Source: Bacteroidetes bacterium OLB12 (lineage in GTDB: Bacteria > Bacteroidota > Bacteroidia > Cytophagales > Cyclobacteriaceae). From it: 64,000 nt of DNA. Shown here one piece after another: positions 17,939 to 28,091 of this stretch. The stretch lies in assembly GCA_001567185.1 (NCBI GenBank), contig LNFR01000110.1, positions 159,388 to 223,387 of the forward strand, given 5' to 3'. The translations under genes were made by a program, and so were the position numbers. The notes below the pieces were generated by a model that was given only the letters and a program-made list of their open reading frames with translations, was not told the DNA's origin and made no database searches. How positions within the stretch are numbered: the stretch's first letter is position 1; each line of letters opens with the position of its first letter.

Positions 17939-19273
17939 TTATTCCTTACCACGGGTTTTAAGTGTAACGGTTTCACCTACCCAGCATGAAATTGATTTGG
18001 TTTCGCCTTCTTTCCAGTTCAACTCGAACAATTCAGTAACAGAAGGGAATTGATTTCTTGCAGCTGCCATTTTTTGCTGATTACCGGAGCGCGCATACAT
18101 TTCGTACGCAGCTAAAAATACCAATCGGTCTTCGGCCTGACTCACACTCTTTTGACAATCCTTAAAAGAGTTGAGATACAAGTCGCCAATTTTTTCATAA
18201 CCTTCTTTACTGTTAGGATTAGAAGCCAATGCCTTGCGGTAGGCTTCGCGGGCAGCGGCTTTGCTACCTTTTTGTGCTAACAAATCGCCAATCAGGATGT
18301 TTGCAGTTTCTTTGTTTTCGGGTGTGGGGGCAAGTTCAGCTGCTTCGGCTGCAAGAGCCTCGGCCTTTGCCATATTTCCACTTTTTGCATAGATCTTAGC
18401 CATATTAATAGCTAAACCATAATCCGGGCTTTCTTTGTGAATGGCTTCGGCAGCCTCTAACCAAAGAGGATCTTCAATGCAACCACCGCTGGTCATGAAT
18501 GTAAAAATCTTTTTGGCGGTAGCTAAATCGGCCGGGTTTTGCTTGAACTTAGGGGCCAGATTTTTTCTAACAAAGTCGCAATCAATAGTAACACCACACT
18601 TAGGCAAAATATCATCTACACTACTCTTTGTTTTTTTAAGACGATCAACATCTGCTTGTTTGTTTTCAGCTTGTGCTTTTTTGATTTTGGCATCAATTAC
18701 ACCTGAAAGTTTATCGTAGCGTTGCAGCACCTGGTCTTCGTTAAGGTTTTTTAATAAAGCCACATTTAGCTGAATTACCTGCATGTAGGTAAGCAGGTTG
18801 TTATCCGACACATTGTTGCCGCTTATTTCATACACTTTATCATACAAAGCAAGTACCTCGGCTGTTTTAGCCTTATTTTGGGCGTTGTACACTGCAGCGT
18901 AGGTAGCTTTACGATTTAATACATTCACTTCATCACCACAATTGGTAACGCGCAAGTCGTAAAGCAGCATCAGCGAATCGATCAATACTTGCTTCTTAGC
19001 TGGATCTTTTTCGGCTGATGCCAAATTGTTGTAGATGTCGGTGGCATCAATGTAAAGTTTGGTGTTCCATTTAGGGGCATGGGTTAGCATCCACCGAAGG
19101 TGAGGAACCGCAGCCCTATAATTTTTCTGAGTTTTTGCATCGTCATAAAGGGCCACTTTTTCTTCGGCAGTAGCCTTGTCTTCGGGCCAGCCATCTTTAC
19201 ACTGTCCAAAGCCTGCAAATGCACCAAGGGAAAGAGCCAACAACAATACCGATGATCGCATGTTCATTTTCAT
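17939..19273 (-). CDS. Periplasmic tetratricopeptide-repeat protein
   Basis: About 444 residues from the ATG at 19273, where a clear signal peptide begins (MKMNMRSSVLLLALSLGAFA). Starting further upstream would run into the outer-membrane gene. The C-terminal half carries TPR units (AAREAYRKALASNPNSKEGY, EKIGDLYL and the preceding ENKETANILIGDLLAQKG). Cysteines (CKDGWP, NCGD, KCGVTIDCDF, GGCIED) suggest periplasmic disulfides. It probably acts as an envelope scaffold with the adjacent barrel protein and LptC (inference from position). There is no catalytic motif. Confidence 0.82.
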   Translation of the reverse strand: MKMNMRSSVLLLALSLGAFAGFGQCKDGWPEDKATAEEKVALYDDAKTQKNYRAAVPHLRWMLTHAPKWNTKLYIDATDIYNNLASAEKDPAKKQVLIDSLMLLYDLRVTNCGDEVNVLNRKATYAAVYNAQNKAKTAEVLALYDKVYEISGNNVSDNNLLTYMQVIQLNVALLKNLNEDQVLQRYDKLSGVIDAKIKKAQAENKQADVDRLKKTKSSVDDILPKCGVTIDCDFVRKNLAPKFKQNPADLATAKKIFTFMTSGGCIEDPLWLEAAEAIHKESPDYGLAINMAKIYAKSGNMAKAEALAAEAAELAPTPENKETANILIGDLLAQKGSKAAAREAYRKALASNPNSKEGYEKIGDLYLNSFKDCQKSVSQAEDRLVFLAAYEMYARSGNQQKMAAARNQFPSVTELFELNWKEGETKSISCWVGETVTLKTRGKE

Positions 19274-19286
19274 TTTCTGTTTAGTT

Positions 19287-20567
19287 TTAATCAAACCTTC
19301 TTTTAATAAACCAAAACTGGTCGTTAATCGTAACGCCAAAGTAAACTTTAAAATAATTTTCTTCAATGTTATGGTCTAGCATTGTTCCGCGCTTGCCCAC
19401 TTTAAAAGCAAAATCAAGGCTCGAAATCCTGCTAACTGGCATAGTAAACCCAAAATTAATGCCAAAATCGTTTACGGGCTTACCGTTAATCAAATACGGA
19501 TATTGCTCAAGACTCACACCCGTTCGGTATGTCATTCGTTTAAAATAGCCACTCAGCGCCATGGGGTCTGGTGTAAATTCTCCACCCAAAGCTATTCGCC
19601 AGCTATCCACACCACTTTGCGAATTTCCGAAGTAATCGCGAAACAAACTGTTTTTTAGGTAAGAATAATCAGCGCCAATCATCCATTTTTCGGCCCTCCC
19701 AAACGATACACCCACCGTAAACGACTGGGGTAAAGTAATGGTACCCGGATTATTATTGATTAAGGTGGTGGAATCGGTAATTCCACCCGAGGAATTTCTT
19801 CTTTCAATGCGTGTGTAGTACTCGGTATTTAATTCGGATTTGAAATTATAAACCGCACCAATGTTAAAACGATAGTTTTTATTGAAGAGCGAGTCTTTAT
19901 GAAAAGATGTACCAACCGAAAAGTTGAAATCTTTTACATAGGTACGCTCATAAATAGTGGGCGAGTAAATAACCGGATTTGCAGTTTGCGTTATTGAATT
20001 GGTGTATTCGTTAACAATTGAACTGAAAAGATAGGTAGCACGAACCCCTACCGATAAACTTTTACTTAAGGCCACTCCGTTGGCCCAAAACACCTGGTTA
20101 ATTCCGCCTTTTCCTGTTTCTTCAACATCTACCGTACCGGTTCCTCCTTCAATATCATCGGTATAGTTGGTGCGGTAATTTACACCCGAAAACGGAGCAA
20201 GACCTACCGAGGTGGACCACTTGCCCATCTTTACCGGAAAGCCCATCATGAGGTAATTCAGGTTTCCATTTCCGCTGTTTTCGGATGAGCCATTGCCTTT
20301 AATCGTGTTGTATTGCCCTACAAATCCTCCTTCAAAAACAGTAAAGCGATTAAAAACCAAGAGGGCAGGGTTTTGATTGTTAAGGTAAAAGTATTGTGGA
20401 TTGCTTACGCCCACACCGGCCATGCCCTGGTTATGTGCCAGTGCATTTCCATAATAATCGCCAATTCCTCTAAAGCTAAACGGACTGTTGGCGGTTTGTG
20501 CAAATGCCCCGCTTACAAGTAAGATCAATCCGAATGAGAGCGTTAAATTCCTTCTAAAATTCTGCAT
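19287..20567 (-). CDS. Outer-membrane beta-barrel protein (FadL/OmpP1-like)
   Basis: A 426-residue protein with a signal peptide ending near SGAFAQ and long runs of amphipathic beta strands ending in an aromatic-rich C-terminus (YFKVYFGVTINDQFWF). Motifs such as GMAGVGVS, NNQNPALL and GGFVGQYNTIKG resemble FadL-like transport barrels. In many Bacteroidota a gene of this type sits at the head of the lptC-ppiD cluster, as here. Substrate unknown; a role in hydrophobic-molecule uptake would follow only if FadL homology holds. The gene has a good promoter of its own at 20616-20646. Confidence 0.82.
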   Translation of the reverse strand: MQNFRRNLTLSFGLILLVSGAFAQTANSPFSFRGIGDYYGNALAHNQGMAGVGVSNPQYFYLNNQNPALLVFNRFTVFEGGFVGQYNTIKGNGSSENSGNGNLNYLMMGFPVKMGKWSTSVGLAPFSGVNYRTNYTDDIEGGTGTVDVEETGKGGINQVFWANGVALSKSLSVGVRATYLFSSIVNEYTNSITQTANPVIYSPTIYERTYVKDFNFSVGTSFHKDSLFNKNYRFNIGAVYNFKSELNTEYYTRIERRNSSGGITDSTTLINNNPGTITLPQSFTVGVSFGRAEKWMIGADYSYLKNSLFRDYFGNSQSGVDSWRIALGGEFTPDPMALSGYFKRMTYRTGVSLEQYPYLINGKPVNDFGINFGFTMPVSRISSLDFAFKVGKRGTMLDHNIEENYFKVYFGVTINDQFWFIKRRFD

Positions 20568-20615
20568 GATAGCGTAAAATCCTGTTCAAACCGGTCAAAA
20601 CGAGATCGGGGGCTA

Positions 20616-20646
20616 CAAATATGGCGTGTTTAAGTTTGTTTTCAAA
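20616..20646 (-). promoter_or_regulatory. Bacteroidota-type promoter for the outer-membrane gene
   Basis: Read on the minus strand, TTTG is followed after exactly 19 bases by CATATTTG, one mismatch from TAnnTTTG. The element ends 49 bp before the start codon at 20567. Spacing and sequence match the Bacteroidota sigma-A consensus. Confidence 0.6.
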
Positions 20647-20919
20647 AGGGGGTACCACCAGGGAAATAATCTGTGCTTGGTTTCATATTGATTATTGGCT
20701 GTAGTTTTTCCTTCCACCAGTTGTTTCAGTAATAACCTCGTTTGTTACCCCGCTTTGGCCTACAAAGATTCGTATTGTTGCAGGTTTGCAATGCAAAGGT
20801 TTCAGCATTTAATAACGATGGGGTTAGCGAGAACGTGTGTTTGACTTTTGTCGAAACAGCTTTATGGTTCATCAAAACTTCGAAAAACACAGAAGGCCAA
20901 CGCCAACCCTATTTTGAAT

Positions 20920-20927
20920 TATCTTTG
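20920..20927 (+). promoter_or_regulatory. Candidate -7 element TATCTTTG
   Basis: Exact match to TAnnTTTG, 20 bp before the ATG of the amino acid dehydrogenase. No TTTG is present at the -33 distance, so support is partial. Confidence 0.4.
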
Positions 20928-20946
20928 ACGCGAAAATCTTTACAAG

Positions 20947-22065
20947 ATGAAAGAACTATTGAAAAAGTTTGAGAGCAAGCCTGCTGAAATTGTGTTTGAG
21001 TGGAAGGATAGCGAGACTTCAGCAGAAGGGTGGGTGGTAATCAATTCATTGCGCGGAGGCGCTGCCGGAGGAGGAACACGCATGCGGGTAGGGTTAGATA
21101 AACGCGAAGTGGAATCGCTTGCCAAAACGATGGAAGTAAAGTTTACCGTATCGGGGCCACCTATTGGCGGGGCAAAATCCGGAATCAATTTCGATCCAAA
21201 CGATCCGCGCAAAGCAGAAGTGTTGCATCGATGGTATGCGGCAGTAATGCCTTTACTAAAATATTATTACGGTACCGGTGGCGATCTGAATGTAGATGAA
21301 ATCCACGAAGTAATTCCGCATACCGAAGATGTAGGCATCTGGCACCCGCAGGAAGGTGTTTTTACCGGGCATTATAAACCTACCGAGCCTCAAAAAGTAA
21401 ATCGTATTGGCCAACTGCGGCAGGGCGTAATTAAGTTGATTGAAAGTGAAAATTATACGCCCACACTCTCTAAAAAATATACCGTGGCTGATATGTGCAC
21501 CGGTTACGGTGTAGCCGAAGCGGTGCGGCATTACTATGCATTGTGGGGTGGCGAATTAAAAGGCAAGCGGGCCGTTGTACAAGGTTGGGGAAACGTGGGT
21601 GCTGCAGCTGGTTTTTACCTCTCACAAATGGGGGTAAAGATTGTAGGCATCCTTACACGCGAGGGCGGGTTGATTAATCAAAAAGGGTTTACCCATGAGG
21701 AAATATGCAACCTTGTTTTAAATCGGGATGGCAACAGGTTAGTTACCGAAGAGTTACTTCCGTTTGAGATTGTTAATCAGAAAATATGGGATCTGCAGTT
21801 TGAAGTGTTTGTGCCGGCTGCCGCATCGCGGTTAGTTACCAAACATCAGGTGGATCGGATGCTGGAAGCCGGTGTGGAAGTTTTTTCTTGTGGTGCAAAT
21901 GTACCTTTTGCTGATCCGGAAATTTTCTTTGGAGAAACCGGTTTATATGCCGATGAGAAAATTTCCATCATTCCTGATTTTATTGCCAACTGTGGCATGG
22001 CCCGGGTGTTTGCCTATTTTATGGAAAAGGAAGTAAGCATGACCGATGAAGCCATTTTTCTCTGA
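20947..22065 (+). CDS. Glu/Leu/Phe/Val dehydrogenase family protein, C-terminus probably frameshifted
   Basis: NAD(P)-dependent oxidative deaminase of amino acids. The dimerisation/substrate domain contains RGGAAGGGTRMR and PIGGAKSGINFD with the conserved lysine; the nucleotide-binding domain carries AVVQGWGNVGAAAGFY and the closing IIPDFIANCGMARVF. The frame ends at 22065 with the odd tail TDEAIFL. Dropping one T from the T5 run at 22055-22059 continues it as IFSDISNTILKAMQKTH, the usual family ending, so this stop is probably artefactual and the true end lies somewhat further on. Which amino acid is used cannot be decided from sequence alone. Confidence 0.88.
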   Translation: MKELLKKFESKPAEIVFEWKDSETSAEGWVVINSLRGGAAGGGTRMRVGLDKREVESLAKTMEVKFTVSGPPIGGAKSGINFDPNDPRKAEVLHRWYAAVMPLLKYYYGTGGDLNVDEIHEVIPHTEDVGIWHPQEGVFTGHYKPTEPQKVNRIGQLRQGVIKLIESENYTPTLSKKYTVADMCTGYGVAEAVRHYYALWGGELKGKRAVVQGWGNVGAAAGFYLSQMGVKIVGILTREGGLINQKGFTHEEICNLVLNRDGNRLVTEELLPFEIVNQKIWDLQFEVFVPAAASRLVTKHQVDRMLEAGVEVFSCGANVPFADPEIFFGETGLYADEKISIIPDFIANCGMARVFAYFMEKEVSMTDEAIFL

Positions 22066-22122
22066 CATCTCCAATACCATCTTAAAGGCTATGCAAAAGA
22101 CACACACACTCAACAATAAAAA

Positions 22123-22148
22123 AAACGAGGCTTGCACAAACCTCGTTT
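22123..22148 (-). terminator. Intrinsic terminator of nhaD
   Basis: On the minus strand, AAACGAGG and CCTCGTTT form an 8-bp stem with a 10-base loop, followed by a T run (TTTTT after the stem). It lies between the convergent dehydrogenase and nhaD genes and serves nhaD. Confidence 0.8.
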
Positions 22149-22174
22149 GAAGTCGCATTAAAGCAATTGGTAAA

Positions 22175-23503
22175 CTAAACCGGTGGGTGTACCGCCAGGT
22201 AGGGTTGAATGATGAGGTAAACAATGGCTCCGGCAAAATACCCTAACATAGCCAGTAAAGAGATACGCTTCAGGTACCAGATAAAATCTATTTTCTCCAT
22301 ACCCATTACTGCTACTCCGGCAGCCGATCCGATGATCAGAATACTTCCACCCGTACCAGCACAATAAGCCAGGTATTCCCAGATCAGGTGATCCTGGTAA
22401 TAGATACTCATGTCATACATGCCCATGCTGGCAGCAACCAACGGTACGTTATCTACAATGGCAGAAAGGATACCAATTAACGTAATGATGATGCGTTGAT
22501 CGCCCAAGGTGGAATCTAACCATGCTGAAAAATGACTTAGAATGTCCATGGATTGAAGCGCACCTACCGCCAATAAGATACCGAGGAAGAAGAGTACGCT
22601 GGGCACATCAATACGGGTAAGGGCCCCGGCTGCAGTATAAGGTCTCTTTTCAGCTTCGTCCATATCGGGGTTGATCAACTCGGAAACAACCCACAACACG
22701 CCAAGCGCCAGCAACATACCCAGGTATGGTGGAAGGTGTGTAACGGTTTTGAAAACAGGTACTGAAATAAGACCACCCACACCCAGGATTAACATGGTTA
22801 AGGCACCCTTTACCGGTTTTCCATTTGCATGACCATGACCATGGCCATGGCCATGGTTAGTTTCGGCAGCATGACTTTTGGCTTCACCGAGTTCTCCTTT
22901 TAGGGTGAACTGCAGATAAATCAAAGGCACGACCATACATACAATGCTTGGTAGAAAAAGAGTAATCATTATGTTGCCCGATGAAATCTGCCCGCCAATC
23001 CAGAGCATGGTGGTGGTAACATCGCCAATGGGCGACCATGCACCACCGGCATTTGCTGCAATTACAATCATACCAGCAAAGAACAACCGCATATCCTTGT
23101 TGGGCACCAACTTGCGAATGAGCGAGATCATTACAATGGAGGTGGTAAGGTTATCGAGTATTGCAGATAAAAAGAATGTTACCAAGCAGATGATCCACAA
23201 TAATTTCTTGGGGTTTCGGGTATTGATCCGGTCTGTAATGATCTTGAATCCCTGGTAGGCATCCACCAACTCCACAATGGTCATGGCGCCCATCAGAAAA
23301 AACAGGATGGCGGCAATTTCACTCAGGTGTTCGCCCAACTGATGGCCAATGTGTTCAATATGATCGGATGAAACTACTGCATAAACTGTCCAGCAAAGTA
23401 CCCCTGTAAGGAGTGCGGAGGCAGTTTTGTTTATTTTAATAGGGTGTTCAAGTGCAATGGCGAGGTATCCAACAACGAAGAGGATAATAACAATTGCTTC
23501 CAT
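22175..23503 (-). CDS. nhaD: NhaD-type Na+/H+ antiporter with His-rich cytoplasmic loop
   Basis: About 442 residues and 12 or so helices of the NhaD/arsenical-pump (IT) superfamily. Conserved segments include FLMGAMTIVELVDAYQGF, ILDNLTTSIVMISLIRKL, NAGGAWSPIGDVTTTMLW, and IGILSAIVDNVPLVAASMGM; the two DN-containing hairpins are the ion-binding repeats. The middle loop has a His-Gly run (NHGHGHGHGHANG) encoded by a short hexanucleotide repeat. The ATG at 23503 is chosen over an in-frame TTG two codons upstream. The protein exports sodium in exchange for protons at alkaline pH. Confidence 0.92.
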   Translation of the reverse strand: MEAIVIILFVVGYLAIALEHPIKINKTASALLTGVLCWTVYAVVSSDHIEHIGHQLGEHLSEIAAILFFLMGAMTIVELVDAYQGFKIITDRINTRNPKKLLWIICLVTFFLSAILDNLTTSIVMISLIRKLVPNKDMRLFFAGMIVIAANAGGAWSPIGDVTTTMLWIGGQISSGNIMITLFLPSIVCMVVPLIYLQFTLKGELGEAKSHAAETNHGHGHGHGHANGKPVKGALTMLILGVGGLISVPVFKTVTHLPPYLGMLLALGVLWVVSELINPDMDEAEKRPYTAAGALTRIDVPSVLFFLGILLAVGALQSMDILSHFSAWLDSTLGDQRIIITLIGILSAIVDNVPLVAASMGMYDMSIYYQDHLIWEYLAYCAGTGGSILIIGSAAGVAVMGMEKIDFIWYLKRISLLAMLGYFAGAIVYLIIQPYLAVHPPV

Positions 23504-23644
23504 AGGCAATCAGGTTGGTTGTAGGTAAATATAAAATAAAACTTAAGTCCCTGCGAAGGAAGCAAGATAAATATTGCACACCAGCACGGATATTAATTGT
23601 GGGTTAGAAAACTGATAAGCGGCAATGCCGTCCGATCAACAGCG

Positions 23645-24535
23645 CTAAACTTTAGCTTGCCGCGCGGGTTGGTATTTTTGCTGCCCGATAAATACGGCAC
23701 TTAATACGAGGGCGGTTCCCACCCAGGTGTAACCGGTTAAGGGCTCGCCCAATAAAAGGGCCGATAACATGATGCCGAAAATCGGGCACAGGTATAGCCA
23801 GATAGAAGCTTTTACTGCATCGGCTTTTAGTAAGATAAGCCAGAGGTTAACGGCTATGATGGAAACGGGTACCACTAACCATAGCAACGAAAGCCAAAAG
23901 GAACTATGGAACTGGTTTGAACCGGGTTGGTGCATTAAAAGTGCAAACGGGGCGGTCATCAACCCGCCAAATAGAACCTGCCAACCGTTAATCGAAATGC
24001 GATTCAGCGACCATTTCTGGCCGGCATAATACACCGCGCCAATGGAATAGGTAATCATACTAAGTCCTAACAACAACAAACCAACAATAGAAATGGATTT
24101 GAGTTGCAACAAGGGAAAGGCCGCCAATAGTACACCAGAAAGCCCCAGTGTAATGCTTCCCCATTCCATCCATTGTACCTTTCGTTTGTTAACCAGAGAG
24201 GAAAGCAAACTGATGAACAACGGGTTAAGCGCAATGGCTAGTGTAGTTATACCTGCGGTAATAAACTGAAGTGCAATAATGAATATGCCCAGGTAAAGGG
24301 CAGTATTAAAGGCACCAAATATGGTCAGGTGTTGCCACTCTTTACCCTGAGGTAGCCGCTGCTTCTTGAAAGCATGTGCATAAACCAAGAGCAACCCTCC
24401 GGCAATCAGAAACCGGATAGTGAAAAACAGGAGGGGCTCAACTGATTTTAACCCAAACTTTCCGGCAATAGAGGCCGAAGCCCAAAGCACCGAAAATGTG
24501 AGGCCGGTTAAAAGATAGGGGATATTGTTTTTCAC
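23645..24535 (-). CDS. EamA-family (DMT superfamily) transporter
   Basis: Ten-helix drug/metabolite transporter made of two EamA repeats. Typical segments are VLWASASIAGKFGLKSVEPL at the start and, in the second half, KADAVKASIWLYLCPIFG and LLLGEPLTGYTWVGTALVLS. The GTG at 24533-24535 (VKNNIPYLLTG) is preferred: the longer frame from 24565 would begin inside the aspartate kinase terminator hairpin. That gives 296 residues, normal for the family. The substrate (amino acid, nucleotide sugar or other) cannot be read from the sequence. Confidence 0.87.
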   Translation of the reverse strand: MKNNIPYLLTGLTFSVLWASASIAGKFGLKSVEPLLFFTIRFLIAGGLLLVYAHAFKKQRLPQGKEWQHLTIFGAFNTALYLGIFIIALQFITAGITTLAIALNPLFISLLSSLVNKRKVQWMEWGSITLGLSGVLLAAFPLLQLKSISIVGLLLLGLSMITYSIGAVYYAGQKWSLNRISINGWQVLFGGLMTAPFALLMHQPGSNQFHSSFWLSLLWLVVPVSIIAVNLWLILLKADAVKASIWLYLCPIFGIMLSALLLGEPLTGYTWVGTALVLSAVFIGQQKYQPARQAKV

Positions 24536-24551
24536 GGGCCGACAATAATAA

Positions 24552-24584
24552 AAAAAGCTACCCATTTTTTACCGGTAGCTTTTT
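24552..24584 (-). terminator. Intrinsic terminator of aspartate kinase gene
   Basis: Arms AAAAAGCTACC / GGTAGCTTTTT, perfect over 11 bp with an 11-base loop, 9 bp after the lysC stop. The minus strand runs into T-rich sequence. Its overlap with the 5' extension of the EamA frame argues for the shorter EamA start. Confidence 0.8.
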
Positions 24585-24593
24585 CTTGGATGA

Positions 24594-25912
24594 TTAAAGG
24601 TTAAACAAGCCGGAGTTAAGCAGTGAAAGCGCTTTCTCTTTGTGCGGGGTTGCAACCAGAATAGAAATATTGTTGGGACTACCACCGTACGATACCATGC
24701 GGATAGGCACGGATGCCAGCGATTGAAAGACCTCTTTTAGTACACCTTCTTTTTCGGAGAGCATGTTGCCCACAATACAGATGATGGATTGGTCGGTATC
24801 AACTTCAATTGAACCAAAATTTTTTAGCTCCTCCATAATCGGATGCAGATTTTTATTATCATCAATGGTAACGGAAACAGCTACCTCTGATGTAGAGATC
24901 ATGTCGATTGGTGTTTTGTAGCGTTCAAAGACCTCAAACACTTTTCTTAAAAATCCATAGGCCAGCAACATGCGCGATGATTTTATCTTGATAGCCGTAA
25001 TCCCATCTTTGGCTGCAATGGCTTTAAACTGTGCGCGGCTACCCTTATCGCTTATTACGGTACCGGGGGCCTTTTCGTCCATTGTATTCTTCAATATTAC
25101 CGGCACATGATACTTCTGGGCAGGTACAATGGTAGATGGATGCAAAATTTTTGCTCCGAAGTATGCAAGCTCGGAAGCCTCATCAAATGTAAGTTCAGCA
25201 ATAGGAACTGTCTTTTTAACAACGCGTGGGTCATTGTTGTGCATGCCATCAATATCAGTCCAGATCTGAATTTCTTTGGCCTGTATGGCAGCACCAATCA
25301 AGGATGCCGTATAATCGCTGCCACCCCGTTTCAGGTTGTCGATTTCGTTGCGATGGTTACGGCAGATGTATCCCTGGGTTACCAGGATGTCCACATTGCT
25401 CATCGTTTCCAAAATAGGCTTCAGTCGCTCGCTGATCTTTTCCAACTCAGGCTCCTGATTTTCATCTATCGACATGAAATGCAAGGCGGGTAATAAGCGG
25501 GCAGAAATTTTTTTCTCTTGCAGGTGGTGATAGAAAAGTTCGGTCGAAATCAATTCTCCCTGTGCCAGTAACTCGCGGTAGCTACGATCATCAAACCTTC
25601 CAGCCGCCAATAACCGGAACAAACTAAAATAACGGCTCACAATTTCCTGCCCGATGGCCTGGTATGCTTCGCTTTCGTAAAGGTCTTTTATGAATTGCTG
25701 ATAATGTTTTTCCAGTTCACCAATTTCCTGATGTGCCGCTGTTTGTTGTTGAGCCAGCAAACTATCGCCAATGCGCACCAGGGTATTGGTAGTGCCACTC
25801 AGGGCCGATAGCACCACAATCTTTTTACCAGCCATACCCGTAACGAGGTTGGCAATTTTTTCATCCGCTCAGGCTTACCTACCGAGGTGCCTCCAAATTT
25901 TACTACAAGCAT
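24594..25912 (-). CDS. lysC: Aspartate kinase, homopolymer frameshift near the N-terminus
   Basis: First enzyme of the aspartate pathway (lysine, threonine, methionine). The gene begins at the ATG complementary to 25910-25912 with the hallmark MLVVKFGGTSVGKPERMKK. One base is missing in the T6 run at 25856-25861, after which the frame resumes at MAGKKIVVLSALSGTTN. The kinase domain includes TQGYICRNHRNEIDNLKRGG and SDYTASLIGAAIQA, and the C-terminus has two ACT regulatory domains (AIKIKSSRMLLAYGFL, IICIVGNMLSEKEG). Total about 439 residues, so monofunctional with no homoserine dehydrogenase. The ACT domains imply feedback control by an end-product amino acid. Confidence 0.93.
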
Positions 25913-25980
25913 ATAAAGAATTTCAGGGGCGTAAAGATAGGTTGCAATAGGATAACCAAAAATGTGAGCCAAATAAAAAA

Positions 25981-26006
25981 CCCTTTGGATTTTTTGATCC
26001 AAAGGG
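25981..26006 (-). terminator. Intrinsic terminator of dnaK
   Basis: Arms CCCTTTGGAT / ATCCAAAGGG with a 6-base loop, and on the minus strand a following TTTTTTATTT tract. It lies between the dnaK stop (26035) and the aspartate kinase start. Confidence 0.85.
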
Positions 26007-26034
26007 TCGTTAGTTTGGTTGTGGATATGCGGAG

Positions 26035-27942
26035 TTACTTCACCTCTTCGTATTCTACATCGGTAGCATTGCCACCACCTGTCGAATTGGTGTTCTGCTC
26101 GGATTGCGTGGCATTGCCTGCATTTTGCTGGGCGCTGCCTCCGGCATACATCTCCTGCGAGGCCACCTGCCAGGCATTGTTCAGCGTGGCCATGGCTTGC
26201 TCAATCGCTGCCAGATCCTGGCTCTTGTGTGCTTCTCTTAGTTTTTCAAGCGCACTGGTGATGGCGGTTTTGTTTCCTTCCGAAAGTTTATCGCCAAACT
26301 CTTTCAGTTGCTTTTCAGTTTGGAAGATGAGCGAATCGGCCTGGTTGATTTTTTCGATCTTTTCTTTCTCCTTCTTATCCGCGTCTGCATTGGCTTGCGC
26401 TTCCTGCTTCATCCTCTGGATTTCGGCTTCGGTTAATCCACTGCTGGCTTCAATGCGAATCTTCTGTTCTTTACCGGTGCCTTTATCTTTGGCTGATACG
26501 TGTAAAATACCGTTGGCATCAATATCGAACGTAACTTCAATCTGAGGCACACCGCGTGGTGCGGGTGGAATACCATCTAAGTGAAACCTTCCAATGGTGC
26601 GGTTATCGCGTGCCATCGGGCGCTCACCCTGCAACACATGTATTTCAACCGAAGGTTGGCTATCCGAGGCAGTTGAAAATACTTCCGACTTTTTAGAAGG
26701 AATGGTTGTATTCGATTCAATCAATTTGGTAAACACACCACCCATTGTTTCAATCCCTAACGAAAGCGGGGTTACGTCCAGCAAGAGCACATCTTTTACC
26801 TCACCGGTTAACACACCGCCTTGTATAGCCGCACCGATGGCTACTACTTCATCGGGGTTTACACCCTTAGAAGGTTTTTTGCCGAAGAACTTTTCTACTT
26901 CTTCCTGGATGCGAGGAATGCGGGTTGAACCACCCACCAGAATCACTTCATCAATCTGGCTAACAGAATAACCGGAATCTGCAACCGCTTTGCGGCAGGG
27001 CTCCAGGGTTCTGCGAATCAAATCATCGCACAGTTGCTCGAATTTGGCGCGAGTAAGTTTCTTCACTAAGTGTTCAGGCACACCATCCACGGAAGTGATG
27101 TAGGGTAGATTGATTTCGGTTTCATTTGAGCTTGAAAGTTCAATCTTCGCTTTTTCGGCAGCCTCTTTCAGGCGCTGCAGGGCCATCGGGTCTTTGCGCA
27201 AGTCGATGTTTTTATCGGCTTTAAACTCATCGGCCAGCCAGTTCATAATACGCATGTCAAAGTCATCACCACCTAAGTGCACATCGCCATTGGTAGATTT
27301 TACTTCAAACACACCATCGCCCAATTCCAGCACGGATACATCGAACGTACCACCGCCTAAATCGTAAACAGCGATTTTCATGTCCTTATTTTTCTTATCC
27401 AATCCGTAAGCTAAGGCAGCGGCTGTAGGTTCGTTGATAATACGTTTTACATCCAAACCGGCAATTTGCCCGGCTTCTTTGGTGGCCTGGCGTTCGGCAT
27501 CGTTAAAGTAAGCCGGTACGGTAATAATGGCTTCGGTTACGGTAGTGCCCAGGTAGTCTTCGGCAGTGCTCTTCATTTTTTGAAGTATCATAGCCGAGAT
27601 TTCCTGCGGGGTGTACATGCGGTCGCCAATGCGCACGCGCACGGTATCGTTATTGCCGGCTTCTACCTGGTAGCTCACCAGTTTTTTCTCGTTGTCAACC
27701 TCACCAAACTTTTTACCCATAAAGCGTTTGATGGAAGAGACGGTATTTTTAGGATTGGTAATTGCCTGGCGCTTGGCTGGGTCACCCACCTTGCGCTCGC
27801 CTTTGCCATTATCCAGAAAGCCCACAATACTTGGTGTGGTTCTGCGGCCTTCGCTGTTGGCAATAACTACGGGCTCGTTGCCCTCCATTACGGATACGCA
27901 CGAGTTTGTGGTTCCTAAGTCGATTCCAATAATTTTTCCCAT
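26035..27942 (-). CDS. dnaK: Molecular chaperone DnaK (Hsp70)
   Basis: Full-length 635-residue Hsp70. The ATPase domain starts [20 protein letters not shown] and contains the phosphate-binding [15 protein letters not shown] and the [10 protein letters not shown] segment; the substrate-binding domain has [18 protein letters not shown]; the lid and disordered tail end in the conserved EEVK-type motif (DVEYEEVK). It works with DnaJ and GrpE, whose genes lie together 14 kb away in this window instead of beside dnaK. It carries its own terminator, so it is probably monocistronic. Confidence 0.98.
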   Translation of the reverse strand: MGKIIGIDLGTTNSCVSVMEGNEPVVIANSEGRRTTPSIVGFLDNGKGERKVGDPAKRQAITNPKNTVSSIKRFMGKKFGEVDNEKKLVSYQVEAGNNDTVRVRIGDRMYTPQEISAMILQKMKSTAEDYLGTTVTEAIITVPAYFNDAERQATKEAGQIAGLDVKRIINEPTAAALAYGLDKKNKDMKIAVYDLGGGTFDVSVLELGDGVFEVKSTNGDVHLGGDDFDMRIMNWLADEFKADKNIDLRKDPMALQRLKEAAEKAKIELSSSNETEINLPYITSVDGVPEHLVKKLTRAKFEQLCDDLIRRTLEPCRKAVADSGYSVSQIDEVILVGGSTRIPRIQEEVEKFFGKKPSKGVNPDEVVAIGAAIQGGVLTGEVKDVLLLDVTPLSLGIETMGGVFTKLIESNTTIPSKKSEVFSTASDSQPSVEIHVLQGERPMARDNRTIGRFHLDGIPPAPRGVPQIEVTFDIDANGILHVSAKDKGTGKEQKIRIEASSGLTEAEIQRMKQEAQANADADKKEKEKIEKINQADSLIFQTEKQLKEFGDKLSEGNKTAITSALEKLREAHKSQDLAAIEQAMATLNNAWQVASQEMYAGGSAQQNAGNATQSEQNTNSTGGGNATDVEYEEVK

Positions 27943-28091
27943 GATATGTTCAGTTTTTGATTACAGATTTATTAGCAAAACCCCTTGAACAAGGGTTATG
28001 CCAATGGGTTTTAAGATGGAAAAAGGTGACAGAGTGGCAGGAACAGTAGATTAGTTAAATGGCTAAATCTGCAGTAAACAAACAAGAAGCT

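Larger units (their letters stand above)
20568..20946. other. 379-bp divergent intergenic region
   Basis: It holds the omp promoter (20616-20646, minus) and a candidate -7 element for the amino acid dehydrogenase (TATCTTTG, 20920-20927, plus). Between them I see no open frame with coding character, no strong hairpin and no repeat. Confidence 0.6.

Noticed and set aside
24536-24565. Longer start of the EamA gene
   Set aside because: The extension is read through the aspartate kinase terminator hairpin; the GTG at 24533-24535 fits the family start.
26035-27942. Long open frames antisense to dnaK, atpD and other core genes
   Set aside because: They mirror the codon periodicity of the real genes and show no protein-like family features.
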